The notes beneath the pieces were generated by a model. It ran no database searches. It saw only the letters and a list, made by a program, of their open reading frames with translations, and was not told where the DNA came from. Positions 15,140 to 23,804 of a stretch of 64,000 bases of DNA are shown one piece after another. This DNA comes from Streptomyces sp. DT2A-34 (GTDB lineage: Bacteria > Actinomycetota > Actinomycetes > Streptomycetales > Streptomycetaceae), in assembly GCF_030499515.1 (NCBI RefSeq), contig NZ_JASTWJ010000001.1:744001-808000 (forward strand), read 5' to 3'. Each line of letters begins with the position of its first letter. The stretch's first letter is position 1. Both the position numbers and the translations under genes were made by a program.

Positions 15140-16564
15140 ATGACACCCGACCGTGCCGTAGGCCTCGCCGAGTCCGTCCGCGCGTTGGCCGGCGGGGAGG
15201 TGACCTCGCGGGCGCTCGTCGCTCGGGCGCTGGCGCGGATCGAGGCGACCCAGGGGTCCGTCAACGCGTTCCGGGTGGTCCGGGCCGAGGCCGCGCTCGC
15301 CGAGGCGGAGGCCGCGGACGAGGAGCTCGCCGCCGGAGTGCGCCGGCCGTTGCTCGGCGTGCCGGTCGCGGTGAAGGACGACATGGACGTGGCGGGCGAG
15401 CCGACCGCGTTCGGCTGCAGCGGGGAGTTCCCGCCGGTCACCGAGGACGGCGAGGCGGTGCGGCGGCTGCGCGCGGCCGGTGCCGTGATCGTCGGCAAGA
15501 CCAACACCTGCGAGCTGGGGCAGTGGCCGTTCACCGAGGGGCCCGCCTTCGGCGCGACCCGCAATCCGTGGCACCCGGACCACACGCCGGGCGGCTCGTC
15601 CGGCGGTTCCGCGGCCGCCGTCGCCGCCGGTCTGGTGCCCGCCGCGCTCGGCTCGGACGGCGCCGGCTCGGTGCGGATCCCCGCCTCCTGGACCCACCTG
15701 ATCGGCATCAAGCCGCAGCGCGGCCGCATCTCCACCTGGCCGCGCGGCGAGTCGTTCCAGGGCATCACCGTCAACGGCACCCTCGCCCGCACGGTGGCCG
15801 ACGCGGCCCTCCTGCTGGACGCCGCCGCCGGCAACCACGACCTCGACCCGCACCGGCCGCCGGCGATCAACGCCTCCGAGGCGGTGGGCCGCGACCCCGG
15901 CCGGCTGCGCATCGCACTCTCCCTCAAGCCGCCGTTCACCGCCGTGCCCGCCCGACTGCAACCCGAGGTGCGGGCCAGGGTCGTCCAACTCGCCGAGAAA
16001 CTGAGCGGGTTGGGGCACCTCGTCGAGGAGGCGGATCCGCCGTACGGCCAGATCGGGCTGACCTTCGTCCCCCGCGCGACGGTCGGCATCGCCGAGTGGG
16101 TGAGCGCGACGCCGTTCCCCGCACTGCTCGACCCGCGCACCCGGGACGCCGCCCGGCTGGGCCGGCTGCTCGGCGGGGTGCCGCTGCGGGCGGCCCGGCG
16201 CGCGGAGGCGCTTCTGCACCGTCGCATCGGCGCGTTCTACGAGTCGTACGACGTGATTCTGGCCCCCACCACCGCCGCTCCCCCGCCCCGGATCGGCGCG
16301 ATGCTCGAACTCGGCGGCTTCGCCACCGACCGCGCGATGATCGCCGCCTGCCCCTACGCCTGGCCGTGGAACGTCCTGGGCTGGCCCGGCATCAACGTCC
16401 CGGCCGGATTCGTGGGCGGGCTGCCCGTCGGCGCCCAGTTGCTGGGGCCGGCGAACAGTGAGCCCCTGCTGATCTCGCTGGCCGCGCAGTTGGAGGCGGA
16501 GCTGCGCTGGCACGAGCTGTGGCCGCCGCAGCAGGGCGAGGAAGAGCCCATCGCGGTCGTCTGA
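15140..16564 (+). CDS. amidase (amidase signature family)
   Basis: The start is ATG 15140 behind CGGAGG, giving 474 residues. The catalytic triad of the amidase signature family is visible: Lys79 in VPVAVKDDMDV, cis-Ser near 153 in TPGGSSGGSAAAVAAG, and nucleophile Ser177 in GSDGAGSVRIPAS. Length and layout match simple cytosolic amidases that hydrolyse carboxylic amides to acid and ammonia. There are no transport or regulatory partners beside it, so the substrate is open. A decayed NfeD/flotillin pair follows. Confidence 0.92.
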   Translation: MTPDRAVGLAESVRALAGGEVTSRALVARALARIEATQGSVNAFRVVRAEAALAEAEAADEELAAGVRRPLLGVPVAVKDDMDVAGEPTAFGCSGEFPPVTEDGEAVRRLRAAGAVIVGKTNTCELGQWPFTEGPAFGATRNPWHPDHTPGGSSGGSAAAVAAGLVPAALGSDGAGSVRIPASWTHLIGIKPQRGRISTWPRGESFQGITVNGTLARTVADAALLLDAAAGNHDLDPHRPPAINASEAVGRDPGRLRIALSLKPPFTAVPARLQPEVRARVVQLAEKLSGLGHLVEEADPPYGQIGLTFVPRATVGIAEWVSATPFPALLDPRTRDAARLGRLLGGVPLRAARRAEALLHRRIGAFYESYDVILAPTTAAPPPRIGAMLELGGFATDRAMIAACPYAWPWNVLGWPGINVPAGFVGGLPVGAQLLGPANSEPLLISLAAQLEAELRWHELWPPQQGEEEPIAVV

Positions 16565-16604
16565 GGCGGCACCACCCCTTCGGCGCAGGCCCTACCCTGT
16601 GGCC

Positions 16605-16821
16605 ATGGACGACGCGTCGATGGTCGGGCTCATGGGGCGGGTCACGGGGGACGATCGGGCCGGGGCTCGTCGGCGAGGTGATCGTCCGGGTGCGCGGCGG
16701 CGCCGAGCACTTCCTCGCCTGTCCCGCCTCCGCCACGGACCGCATCGAGCGGGGCACGGTGGTGATGGTGGAGTACCTGCCGCCGAGGACCGTCTACGTC
16801 CAGGCCGCGTACGACAGTTGA
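16605..16821 (+). pseudogene. small NfeD-like OB-fold protein, frameshifted in a G run
   Basis: ATG 16605 begins MDDASMVGLMGRVTG. After the G5 run at 16646-16650 the sensible sequence continues one frame away as TIGPGLVGEVIVRVRGGAEH to VYVQAAYDS and the stop at 16821. Deleting one G restores a 71-residue OB-fold protein of the kind that precedes some actinobacterial flotillins. Its neighbour is indeed a flotillin remnant. A single-base homopolymer change could be a sequencing error, but the partner gene is also broken. Confidence 0.65.
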
Positions 16822-16939
16822 GCCCGCTCGGGCGCAGGTGAGAGCCGTCCGCGTCAAGCTTTCGGCAAGGATCCGCCGGCGCCTGTACCCGGGCCGCGCG
16901 CAGGCGCACACTCCCTTCGTTCGGTGCCGAAAGGGCACC

Positions 16940-17385
16940 ATGCAAAGGGGGCGAATGCCGATGGTCGTTGGCGTCGTCGCGGGGGCGGCGGCAGCCGCCG
17001 TCCTCGGCCGCGGCCCAGGCCAGGGGGCTGGCGGAGGCCGAGGCGACCAAGGCGAAGGGCCTCGCGGAGGCGGCGGCCATCACGGCCCGTGCCGCCGCCC
17101 TGACCGAGAACCAGGAGGCCGTGGTCGCCCAGCAACTCGCCGAGAACTGGCCGGAGATCGTCAAGGCCGGCGCGTCCGCCTTCGGCAACGTCGACAACAG
17201 GTGCTGCTCAACGGGCCGACGGCATGGCGGACATGTTCGCCAAGGCGCTCACCATGGGCAGTACCGGGCTGGGGCCGGCCCGTCAGCTGCTCGCGTCGAT
17301 GGACCGGAACGGGCGGGCGTCGAGCGGGACTTCCCCGCTCAACGGGCTCGCCCAGAACCAGAAGGTGCCGATGGACGAGACGTGA
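16940..17385 (+). pseudogene. decayed second flotillin
   Basis: A short N-terminal hydrophobic piece (MPMVVGVVAGAAAAAVLG) is joined to a flotillin C-terminus. AQARGLAEAEATKAKGLAEA and VVAQQLAENWPEIVKAGASA lie in one frame. MADMFAKALTMGSTGLG through QKVPMDET and the TGA at 17383-17385 lie in another. The SPFH domain and most of the coiled coil are missing, so a large internal deletion has happened besides the frameshift. The intact flotillin at 572-2104 may have replaced its function. Confidence 0.75.
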
Positions 17386-17417
17386 CCCGGCGGGCGTGCG
17401 CGCGGGGGGCAGTCTCC

Positions 17418-17522
17418 AGGCCCTGTCGTCAAATTCCCGTCGTCCGCCCGAAGGGCGGGCCGCGCGGCGTCAGAGTGCGTGCATGGCGTCGCGCGGCAGG
17501 CGGGAATTTGACGACAGGGCCT
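17418..17522. repeat. 105-bp inverted-repeat element (family A)
   Basis: Perfect 22-bp terminal inverted repeats (17418-17439 and 17501-17522) enclose a core that begins GTCGTCCGCCCGAAGGGCGG and holds nested short palindromes. The core start and arm layout match a longer element at 23507-23738. It has no ORF, so it is MITE-like or a REP-type intergenic element. Confidence 0.8.
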
Positions 17523-17533
17523 AGGGTGCCCCC

Positions 17534-18004
17534 GTGAGCATCTCCACCGATGAGAACGTCCCGGGCCGGTTCGGTCCGTCAGCCACCTCCGAAGTCGACC
17601 CCCGCGAGGTCGGCAAGGTGCGCACCGAGTACTCCCCCGCGCACGACGGCGACCCCGACCCCGGGGAGATCGTCTGGACCTGGGTCCCCTTCGAGGAGAA
17701 CGACGGACGGGGCAAGGACCGCCCGGTGCTGGTGGTGGCCCGGGAGGCCGCCGGCACCTTCCTCGCCGTGCAACTGTCGAGCAAGCGGCACGACGCCGGG
17801 TGGGCGGGCGGGAGAAGAGGTGCCCGCGAGTGGGTCGCCATCGGCAGCGGGCCGTGGGACCGGACGGGCCGCGACTCCTGGGTGGACGTGGACCGCATCC
17901 TCCGGCTGCACGAGGAGGGTATGCGCCGGGAGGCGTGTGCGCTGGACCGCGGGCGGTTCAACCTGGTGCGGCACCGGCTGCACGAGCGCTACGGCTGGAG
18001 CTGA
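17534..18004 (+). CDS. PemK/MazF-like protein
   Basis: The 156-residue product starts at GTG 17534. The core PGEIVWTWVPFEENDGRGKD followed by RPVLVVAREA matches the first beta-strands of the MazF/PemK fold, in which the conserved PxxxGR/K-RPVLVV pattern lines the RNA-binding groove. It is longer than classical MazF (about 110) because of a hydrophilic N-terminal 30 residues. No antitoxin gene is adjacent, so it could be a solitary MazF-like endoribonuclease or a non-toxic relative. Its last 16 bases overlap the 3' end of the convergent macro-like gene. Confidence 0.75.
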   Translation: MSISTDENVPGRFGPSATSEVDPREVGKVRTEYSPAHDGDPDPGEIVWTWVPFEENDGRGKDRPVLVVAREAAGTFLAVQLSSKRHDAGWAGGRRGAREWVAIGSGPWDRTGRDSWVDVDRILRLHEEGMRREACALDRGRFNLVRHRLHERYGWS

Positions 18005-18813
18005 CGCTCCGGGAACGCTCGTACGAAGGCCTCTCGCACCACGCTGCCCGGCGTGCGGTCCAGGATCCCGAACACCACGTGCTCGAAGGCCGAGGCGAAC
18101 CGCCCGTCGGGCCCGAGCAGTGCCCGGAACGCCCCGGCCACCTGCGCCGGGTCGTTCTGGAACACCCCGCAGCCCCACGCACCCAGCACCAGCCGCCGGT
18201 ACCCGTGCGCCGCGGCCGTCTCCAGTACGCGCTCGGCCCGTACGGCCAGCGCGTGCGGCAGCTCGGCCGTGCGCTCCGGGGCCGTACGCCGTATGACGCC
18301 CGCGTTCGGCGCGGCGGCGGTCAGGAAGCCGACCGTGTACGGCTCGTCCAGCAGACGGCCGCGGTCGTCGCGGAAGACGGGCACGCCGGGTGAGTGGGTG
18401 ACGCGGTCCGTGTAGAACGGGTCGCGGTGGGCGCGGTGGTGGTCGTAGAACTCACGGGCCCCGAGCAGACACGTGTACAGCGCCGAGGCGCGGCACAGGG
18501 CCTCTTCCTGGGCCTGGGCGCCGTTCAGGTAGCCGCCGCCGGGGTTGCGGGCCGAGGCGAAGTTCAAAACGGCCACCGGGCCGGAGATCCGCCGGGCGGC
18601 CTCCAGGCTGCTCTCGCCCGTGACCTCGAAGAACGTCTCCACTGCGGGAGCCTGCGGCACCGGCACCGGGTCCGGCCCGTGCATCCGCGTGCCCTCCCGG
18701 GCGGCGTCGATCGCCGCCCCGACGGACACTTCGCGGCCGTCCGGCGCGCGGTACGTCCCGGCCGCCACGATCTGTTCCGTCTGCTGCGCGATGCCGCGCA
18801 GGCGCGCGCTCAT
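17989..18813 (-). CDS. TIGR02452-family protein, microbial PARG-like
   Basis: Start at ATG 18813 with GGGGG upstream gives 274 residues. Around residue 90 the sequence NPGGGYLNGAQAQEEALCRA has the GGG-X7-QEE signature of bacterial poly(ADP-ribose) glycohydrolases, a macrodomain fold. The distal part contains GAWGCGVFQNDPAQVAGAFR, also a family hallmark. The expected activity is removal of ADP-ribose polymers or related ADP-ribosyl marks, in the cytoplasm. It is convergent with, and overlaps by 16 bp, the MazF-like gene, and it is divergent from egtA. Confidence 0.88.
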   Translation of the reverse strand: MSARLRGIAQQTEQIVAAGTYRAPDGREVSVGAAIDAAREGTRMHGPDPVPVPQAPAVETFFEVTGESSLEAARRISGPVAVLNFASARNPGGGYLNGAQAQEEALCRASALYTCLLGAREFYDHHRAHRDPFYTDRVTHSPGVPVFRDDRGRLLDEPYTVGFLTAAAPNAGVIRRTAPERTAELPHALAVRAERVLETAAAHGYRRLVLGAWGCGVFQNDPAQVAGAFRALLGPDGRFASAFEHVVFGILDRTPGSVVREAFVRAFPERQLQP

Positions 18814-19138
18814 GGCGCCACCCCCGTGCGCGCCATGAGCGTGCGACCGCGTCGGCTGCGCACGATCTCCCCCGTGGTGATCTCCCCCGTCGTGCTCACG
18901 CAGGCATCCTGAGCGATGCTGGTCCTGCGGTGCAACAGAGTTTCCCGGGCCCGACAGCCGACCGAAAACGACCGGGAAAGTCCCTGCGAACGCCCGGAGA
19001 GCGGAGGTTACCGACCCGGAACGTGCCGGTACGCACCCTTGTGCGATGCGACGCGAGCGTCTTGGGTGGGACGAGTGTGCCGGCCCGCCCACAAGATCCG
19101 GGCCGGGCGGCATCGTGGACTCTCAGGAGGATCCCGAC
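18814..19138. other. divergent intergenic region before egtA
   Basis: About 325 bases without a recognised gene, presumably holding the promoters of the PARG-like gene and the egt operon. A 15-bp direct repeat (ATCTCCCCCGTGGTG-like, two copies) lies near 18868-18897. No operator could be assigned. Confidence 0.4.
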
Positions 19139-20443
19139 ATGTCAGATTCGGTGAGTGACTGTAAGGAGCAGCCTCGCACCGCAGTCACCGAAGCCGAGGT
19201 GGAGGCCCTGGTCCGGGGCATCTGCTTCAAGACCGGCCCACCCCGCACCCTCGGGGTCGAAGTGGAATGGCTCGTCCATGAGCTGCGCAGTCCGCGGCTC
19301 CCCGTGACACCCGAACGGCTCGAAGCGGCCTACGCCGCACTGCGGACCGTGCCCCTGAGGTCGGCGCTCACCGTCGAGCCCGGCGGCCAGCTGGAACTGA
19401 GCTCGCCGCCCGCCACCTCACTGATGGAGTGCATCGGTACCGTCTCCGCCGACCTCGACGCCGCCCGCGCGGTACTGCGCGAACACGATCTCGGTCTCGT
19501 CGGCATCGGCAACGACCCCTGGCGCTCGCCCCGCCGGTTCCTGCGCGAGCCGCGCTACGACGCCATGGAAGCCTGTCTGGACCGCACGGGCCCGGCCGGC
19601 CGCGCCATGATGTGCACCTCGGCCTCCGTGCAGGTGTGCCTGGACGCCGGATACGAGGAGCCCGGCCCGCTCGGGCACGGGCGGCGCTGGTGGCTGGCGC
19701 ACCAGCTGGGCGCGGTCCTGGTCGCCGCCTTCGCCAACTCCCCGCTGGCCGGGCGTGAGCCCACGGGCTGGCTCTCCACCCGGCAGCTGCTGTGGATGGA
19801 GATCGGCGCGGGTCGCGCGGGCGCACCCCCGCTGGACGGCGATCCCCGGGCCGCCTGGGCGCGGCACGTGCTGGACGCGCCGGTGATGTGCGTACGGCAG
19901 GACGGCGGCCCGTGGCACGTCCCGGACGAGCTGACGTTCCGGGAGTGGACCCGGTCGGGGGTGCCCAGACCGCCGGTGCACGAGGACCTCGACTACCACC
20001 TCACGACGCTGTTCCCGCCGGTCAGACCGCGTGGCCATCTGGAACTTCGGATGATCGACGCGCAGCCCGGCGAGGACGGCTGGATCGTGCCGCTCGCCGT
20101 GACCACCGCGCTCTTCGACGACCCCGAGGCCGCCGAGACCGCCTACCGCGCCGTGAAGCCCCTGGCCGAGCGCTCCCTGTCGCTGCCGGCGCCGCACAAT
20201 CCGCTGTGGATCGACGCGGCCCGCTCGGGCCTCGCCGACCCCGAGCTTCAGGAGGTGGCCGTCGTCTGCTTCGCGGCGGCACTGGAGGCCCTGCCCCGGC
20301 TCGGGGCCGCCGCCGAGGTCACGGACGCCGTGGCGGCGTACCGGGACCGCTATGTGATCAACGGCCGCTGCCCCGCCGACGACCTGCTGGACGAGCTGTA
20401 CGGCACGGAACGCACCCTGCACGGGAAGGACATCCGCACATGA
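19139..20443 (+). CDS. egtA: glutamate-cysteine ligase EgtA
   Basis: This 434-residue GCS2-family ligase joins glutamate and cysteine to gamma-glutamylcysteine for ergothioneine synthesis. ATG 19139 follows CAGGAGG. Family marks are TLGVEVEWLVHEL at the glutamate/metal site, EPGGQLELSSPP, and ARAVLREHDLGLVGIGNDPW. Position as the first gene of egtABCD confirms the role, in contrast to other actinobacterial EgtA-like ligases. Its stop overlaps the egtB start (ATGA). Confidence 0.93.
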   Translation: MSDSVSDCKEQPRTAVTEAEVEALVRGICFKTGPPRTLGVEVEWLVHELRSPRLPVTPERLEAAYAALRTVPLRSALTVEPGGQLELSSPPATSLMECIGTVSADLDAARAVLREHDLGLVGIGNDPWRSPRRFLREPRYDAMEACLDRTGPAGRAMMCTSASVQVCLDAGYEEPGPLGHGRRWWLAHQLGAVLVAAFANSPLAGREPTGWLSTRQLLWMEIGAGRAGAPPLDGDPRAAWARHVLDAPVMCVRQDGGPWHVPDELTFREWTRSGVPRPPVHEDLDYHLTTLFPPVRPRGHLELRMIDAQPGEDGWIVPLAVTTALFDDPEAAETAYRAVKPLAERSLSLPAPHNPLWIDAARSGLADPELQEVAVVCFAAALEALPRLGAAAEVTDAVAAYRDRYVINGRCPADDLLDELYGTERTLHGKDIRT

Positions 20444-21759
20444 CCGACCCCGCCCTCGACGCGGACGCGCTGCGCGAGCGGGCGCTCACCACCCTGACCA
20501 CCGCCCGTGCCCGTACGACCCTGCTGACCTCCTGCGTCGACGACCCCGACCTCACCGCCCAGCACTCGCCGCTGATGTCCCCGCTGGTGTGGGACCTCGC
20601 GCACATCGGCAACCAGGAGGAGCAGTGGCTGCTGCGGGCGGTCGCGGGGCGGGAGGCGATGCGGTCCGAGATCGACGGCCTCTACGACGCCTTCGAGCAC
20701 CCGCGCGCCGAACGGCCCTCGCTGCCGCTGCTGCCGCCGACCGAGGCCCGGCACTACGCCTCCGAGGTGCGCGGCCGGGTGCTGGACCTGCTGGAAAGCA
20801 CGGCCTTCCACGGGACGCGGCTGACCGAGGCGGGCTTCGCCTTCGGGATGATCGCGCAGCACGAGCAGCAGCACGACGAGACGATGCTGATCACCCATCA
20901 GCTCCGCAAGGGGCCGCAGGCCCTGACCGCCCCCGACCCGGAACCGGCCCCGCTGTTCACGGGGCCGTCCGAAGTCCTCGTCCCCGGCGGTCCGTTCACC
21001 ATGGGCACCTCGACCGAGCCCTGGGCACTGGACAACGAACGCCCGGCGCACCGGCGCGAGGTGGCGCCCTTCTCCATGGACACGACCCCGGTGACGAACG
21101 CCGCGTACCAGGCGTTCATCGAGGACGGCGGCTACGACACCGAACGCTGGTGGACACCGGAGGGCTGGGCGCACATCCGGCAGCACTCCATCAACGCCCC
21201 GCTGTTCTGGCACCGGGACGGCAAGCAGTGGCTGCGGCGCCGCTTCGGCGTCACCGAGGTCGTCCCGCCCGACGAGCCCGTACTGCACGTGTGCTGGTAC
21301 GAGGCCGACGCCTACGCCCGCTGGGCGGGGCGCCGGCTGCCCACCGAGGCCGAGTGGGAGAAGGCCGCCCGGCACGACCCGGCCGGTGACCGCTCGATGC
21401 GCTACCCGTGGGGCGACGCCGACCCGGCACCGGAGCACGCCAACCTCGGCCAGCGGCATCTGCGCCCGGCCCCGGCCGGCAGCTACCCGGAGGGGGAATC
21501 GCCGCTCGGTGTACGGCAGTTGATCGGCGACGTGTGGGAGTGGACGGCGAGCGACTTCCTGCCCTACCCGGGGTTCCAGGCGTTCCCGTACAAGGAGTAC
21601 TCGGAGGTGTTCTTCGGCCCCGAGCACAAGGTGCTGCGCGGCGGTTCGTTCGCGGTGGACGCGGTGGCCTGCCGGGGCACCTTCCGCAACTGGGACTATC
21701 CGATCCGGCGGCAGATCTTCTCCGGGTTCCGTACGGCCCGCTCCGTGGGGGACGTCTGA
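20440..21759 (+). CDS. egtB: ergothioneine sulfoxide synthase EgtB
   Basis: The 439-residue non-haem iron enzyme couples gamma-glutamylcysteine (or cysteine) to trimethylhistidine and oxidises sulfur. The N-terminal DinB-like domain supplies the iron ligands His55 (WDLAHIGNQEEQW), His141 and His145 (IAQHEQQHDETM). The C-terminal FGE-sulfatase domain runs from about residue 180, with VPGGPFTMGTSTEPWALDNE, LPTEAEWEKAARHD and GDVWEWTASDF. The ATG overlaps the egtA stop, and its TGA overlaps the egtC start (TGATG). Confidence 0.95.
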   Translation: MTDPALDADALRERALTTLTTARARTTLLTSCVDDPDLTAQHSPLMSPLVWDLAHIGNQEEQWLLRAVAGREAMRSEIDGLYDAFEHPRAERPSLPLLPPTEARHYASEVRGRVLDLLESTAFHGTRLTEAGFAFGMIAQHEQQHDETMLITHQLRKGPQALTAPDPEPAPLFTGPSEVLVPGGPFTMGTSTEPWALDNERPAHRREVAPFSMDTTPVTNAAYQAFIEDGGYDTERWWTPEGWAHIRQHSINAPLFWHRDGKQWLRRRFGVTEVVPPDEPVLHVCWYEADAYARWAGRRLPTEAEWEKAARHDPAGDRSMRYPWGDADPAPEHANLGQRHLRPAPAGSYPEGESPLGVRQLIGDVWEWTASDFLPYPGFQAFPYKEYSEVFFGPEHKVLRGGSFAVDAVACRGTFRNWDYPIRRQIFSGFRTARSVGDV

Positions 21760-22550
21760 TGTGCCGTCACCTCGCCTATCTGGGCCCCGAGGAGCCGCTC
21801 GGCAGGCTCCTCGTGGAGCCCGCGCACGGCCTGTACCGCCAGTCGTGGGCGCCTCGGCGGCAGCGGTACGGGACCGTGAACGCCGATGGTTTCGGGGTCG
21901 GTTGGTACGCCGAGGGGGACCCGGTGCCGGCGCGCTACCGCCGGGCCGGGCCCATCTGGGCGGATCTGTCCTTCGCCGATCTGGCCCGGATCGTACGGTC
22001 CACCGCGCTGCTCGCCGCCGTACGGGACGCGACGCTGGCGGGCGCCGACGCGGAGGCCGCGGCGGCGCCGTTCGCCGCGGGCCCCTGGCTGTTCAGCCAC
22101 AACGGCGCCGTGAAGGGCTGGCCGGGCTCCCTGGCGCCGCTGGTCCCGACCCTGCCCGCGACGGATCTGCTGTCGATGGAGGCCCGCAACGACTCGGCGC
22201 TCGTGTGGGCGCTGGTCCTGGCCCGGCTGCGCGGCGGCGACGAGCAGGGGCAGGCGCTGGCCGACACCGTCCTGGAGGTCGCCGAGGCGGCCCCCGGCTC
22301 CCGGCTGAACCTGCTGCTCACCAACGGCGAGACCATCGCCGCGACCGCCTGGGGCGACACGCTCTGGTACCTGCACCGGCCCGGCGGCGGCACGGTCGTG
22401 GCCTCCGAGCCCTACGACGACGATCCGCACTGGCAGGAGGTCCCCGACCGCACCCTCCTCGCGGCGAGCGGCACCGATGTGCTGCTCACCCCGCTGAAAG
22501 ACCCGAGCGACGCCCTGGCACCGGCACGACCGAAGGAGCCCAGCACGTGA
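21759..22550 (+). CDS. egtC: gamma-glutamyl hercynylcysteine sulfoxide hydrolase EgtC
   Basis: The 263-residue Ntn-type class II glutamine amidotransferase begins MCRHLAYLG, so Cys2 is the nucleophile once Met is removed. NADGFGVGWYAEG and FSHNGAVKGWPGSL are the glutaminase motifs. It removes glutamate from the EgtB product. It overlaps egtB and egtD by TGATG and GTGA junctions, so all four genes should be translated as one coupled message. Confidence 0.94.
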   Translation: MCRHLAYLGPEEPLGRLLVEPAHGLYRQSWAPRRQRYGTVNADGFGVGWYAEGDPVPARYRRAGPIWADLSFADLARIVRSTALLAAVRDATLAGADAEAAAAPFAAGPWLFSHNGAVKGWPGSLAPLVPTLPATDLLSMEARNDSALVWALVLARLRGGDEQGQALADTVLEVAEAAPGSRLNLLLTNGETIAATAWGDTLWYLHRPGGGTVVASEPYDDDPHWQEVPDRTLLAASGTDVLLTPLKDPSDALAPARPKEPST

Positions 22551-23509
22551 GTCCGTTCCTTCTCACCCGCACCCTGCCCGAGGACGCCACCGACGCCGCA
22601 CTGCGCGCCGACGTCCTCAAGGGCCTGACGAGCACGCCCAAGACGCTGCCGCCGAAGTGGTTCTACGACGCGCGGGGCAGCGAACTCTTCGAGCGGATCA
22701 CCGAGTTGCCCGAGTACTACCCGACGCGCGCCGAGCGCGAGATCCTCGTCGGCCGGGCCGGGGAGATCGCCGCGGTCACCGGCGCCCGCACCCTCGTCGA
22801 ACTGGGCTCCGGCTCCTCGGAGAAGACGCGGTACCTCATCGACGCGCTGACCGAGCTGCACACCTACATCCCCGTGGACGTCAGCGACAGCGCGCTCACC
22901 CAGGCCGGGCACGCGCTCATCGAGGAGCGGCCCGGGCTGGACGTGCACGCGCTGATCGCCGACTTCACCGGCGGGCCGGCCCTGCCGGAGACGCCGGGTC
23001 CCCGGCTGGTGGCGTTCCTCGGCGGCACGATCGGCAATCTGCTGCCGGCCGAGCGGGCCACGTTCCTCGCCTCCGTCCGTGCCCTGCTCTCCCCCGGTGA
23101 CGCGCTGCTGCTCGGCACGGATCTGGTCAAGGACGAGAGGGTCCTGGTCGAGGCGTACGACGACGCGGCCGGGGTGACGGCCGCGTTCAACAAGAACGTC
23201 CTGACCGTGATCGACCGGGAACTGGGCGCCGACTTCGATCCGGGTGCCTTCGACCACGTCGCCCTCTGGGACGCGGACAACGAGTGGATCGAGATGCGGC
23301 TGCGCTCCCGTACGGCGCAGACCGTGAAGGTGCCCGCGCTCGAACTCGCCGTCGACTTCGCGGCGGGCGAGGAGATGCGCACCGAGGTATCGGCGAAGTT
23401 CCGGCGGGACGGTGTCCGCGCGGAACTGTCGGCGGCCGGGCTGGAGCTGGCCCACTGGTGGACCGACGGTCAGGGCCGTTTCGCGCTGTCGCTGAGCGTG
23501 GCGCGGTGA
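22547..23509 (+). CDS. egtD: L-histidine N-alpha-methyltransferase EgtD
   Basis: The 320-residue enzyme trimethylates histidine to hercynine using three SAM. The start is GTG 22547, overlapping the egtC stop. ELGSGSSEKTRYLIDAL is the SAM-binding loop. LPEYYPTRAEREIL and the later GTDLVKDERVLVEAYDDA, FNKNVLTVIDRELGADF and EWIEMRLRS are the EgtD family blocks that hold the histidine substrate. Its stop codon lies inside the left arm of a repeat element (23507-23530). No egtE follows; the lyase step must be supplied elsewhere or non-specifically. Confidence 0.95.
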   Translation: MSPFLLTRTLPEDATDAALRADVLKGLTSTPKTLPPKWFYDARGSELFERITELPEYYPTRAEREILVGRAGEIAAVTGARTLVELGSGSSEKTRYLIDALTELHTYIPVDVSDSALTQAGHALIEERPGLDVHALIADFTGGPALPETPGPRLVAFLGGTIGNLLPAERATFLASVRALLSPGDALLLGTDLVKDERVLVEAYDDAAGVTAAFNKNVLTVIDRELGADFDPGAFDHVALWDADNEWIEMRLRSRTAQTVKVPALELAVDFAAGEEMRTEVSAKFRRDGVRAELSAAGLELAHWWTDGQGRFALSLSVAR

Positions 23510-23738
23510 GAGCCTGTGGACAAACTCCCGTCGTCCGCCCGAAGGGCGGGCGCTGCGGCGTCGTGGGGGCACCTCCCGCCCGAGCCGTGCGAAGCGCGGT
23601 TCGAGGGTGGGGGAGCGTGCGATCGCAAGGCGCCGGAGCGGCCCTCGATGGGGGAGGAGCCACGTGGGCGGTTCGGCAACGCCGCGAGCGCGCGTGCCGG
23701 GCGTCGCAGCGCAGGCGGGGGTTTGTCCACGGCTCTCA
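23507..23738. repeat. 232-bp inverted-repeat element (family A, longer version)
   Basis: The arms 23507-23530 and 23716-23738 are inverted repeats with one mismatch and one gap. The left arm includes the egtD stop codon. The core again begins GTCGTCCGCCCGAAGGGCGG as in the element at 17418-17522. It also contains a nested G-rich repeat (CACCTCCCGCC and GGTGGGGGAGC). No ORF; it may serve as the terminator of the egt operon. Confidence 0.75.
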
Positions 23739-23804
23739 GGGACGGCTCGCGCGTTGCCCCGCCTTGGGGCACGGTGGAGTGACGTGTGTGAGAGGAGCAC
23801 CCGC

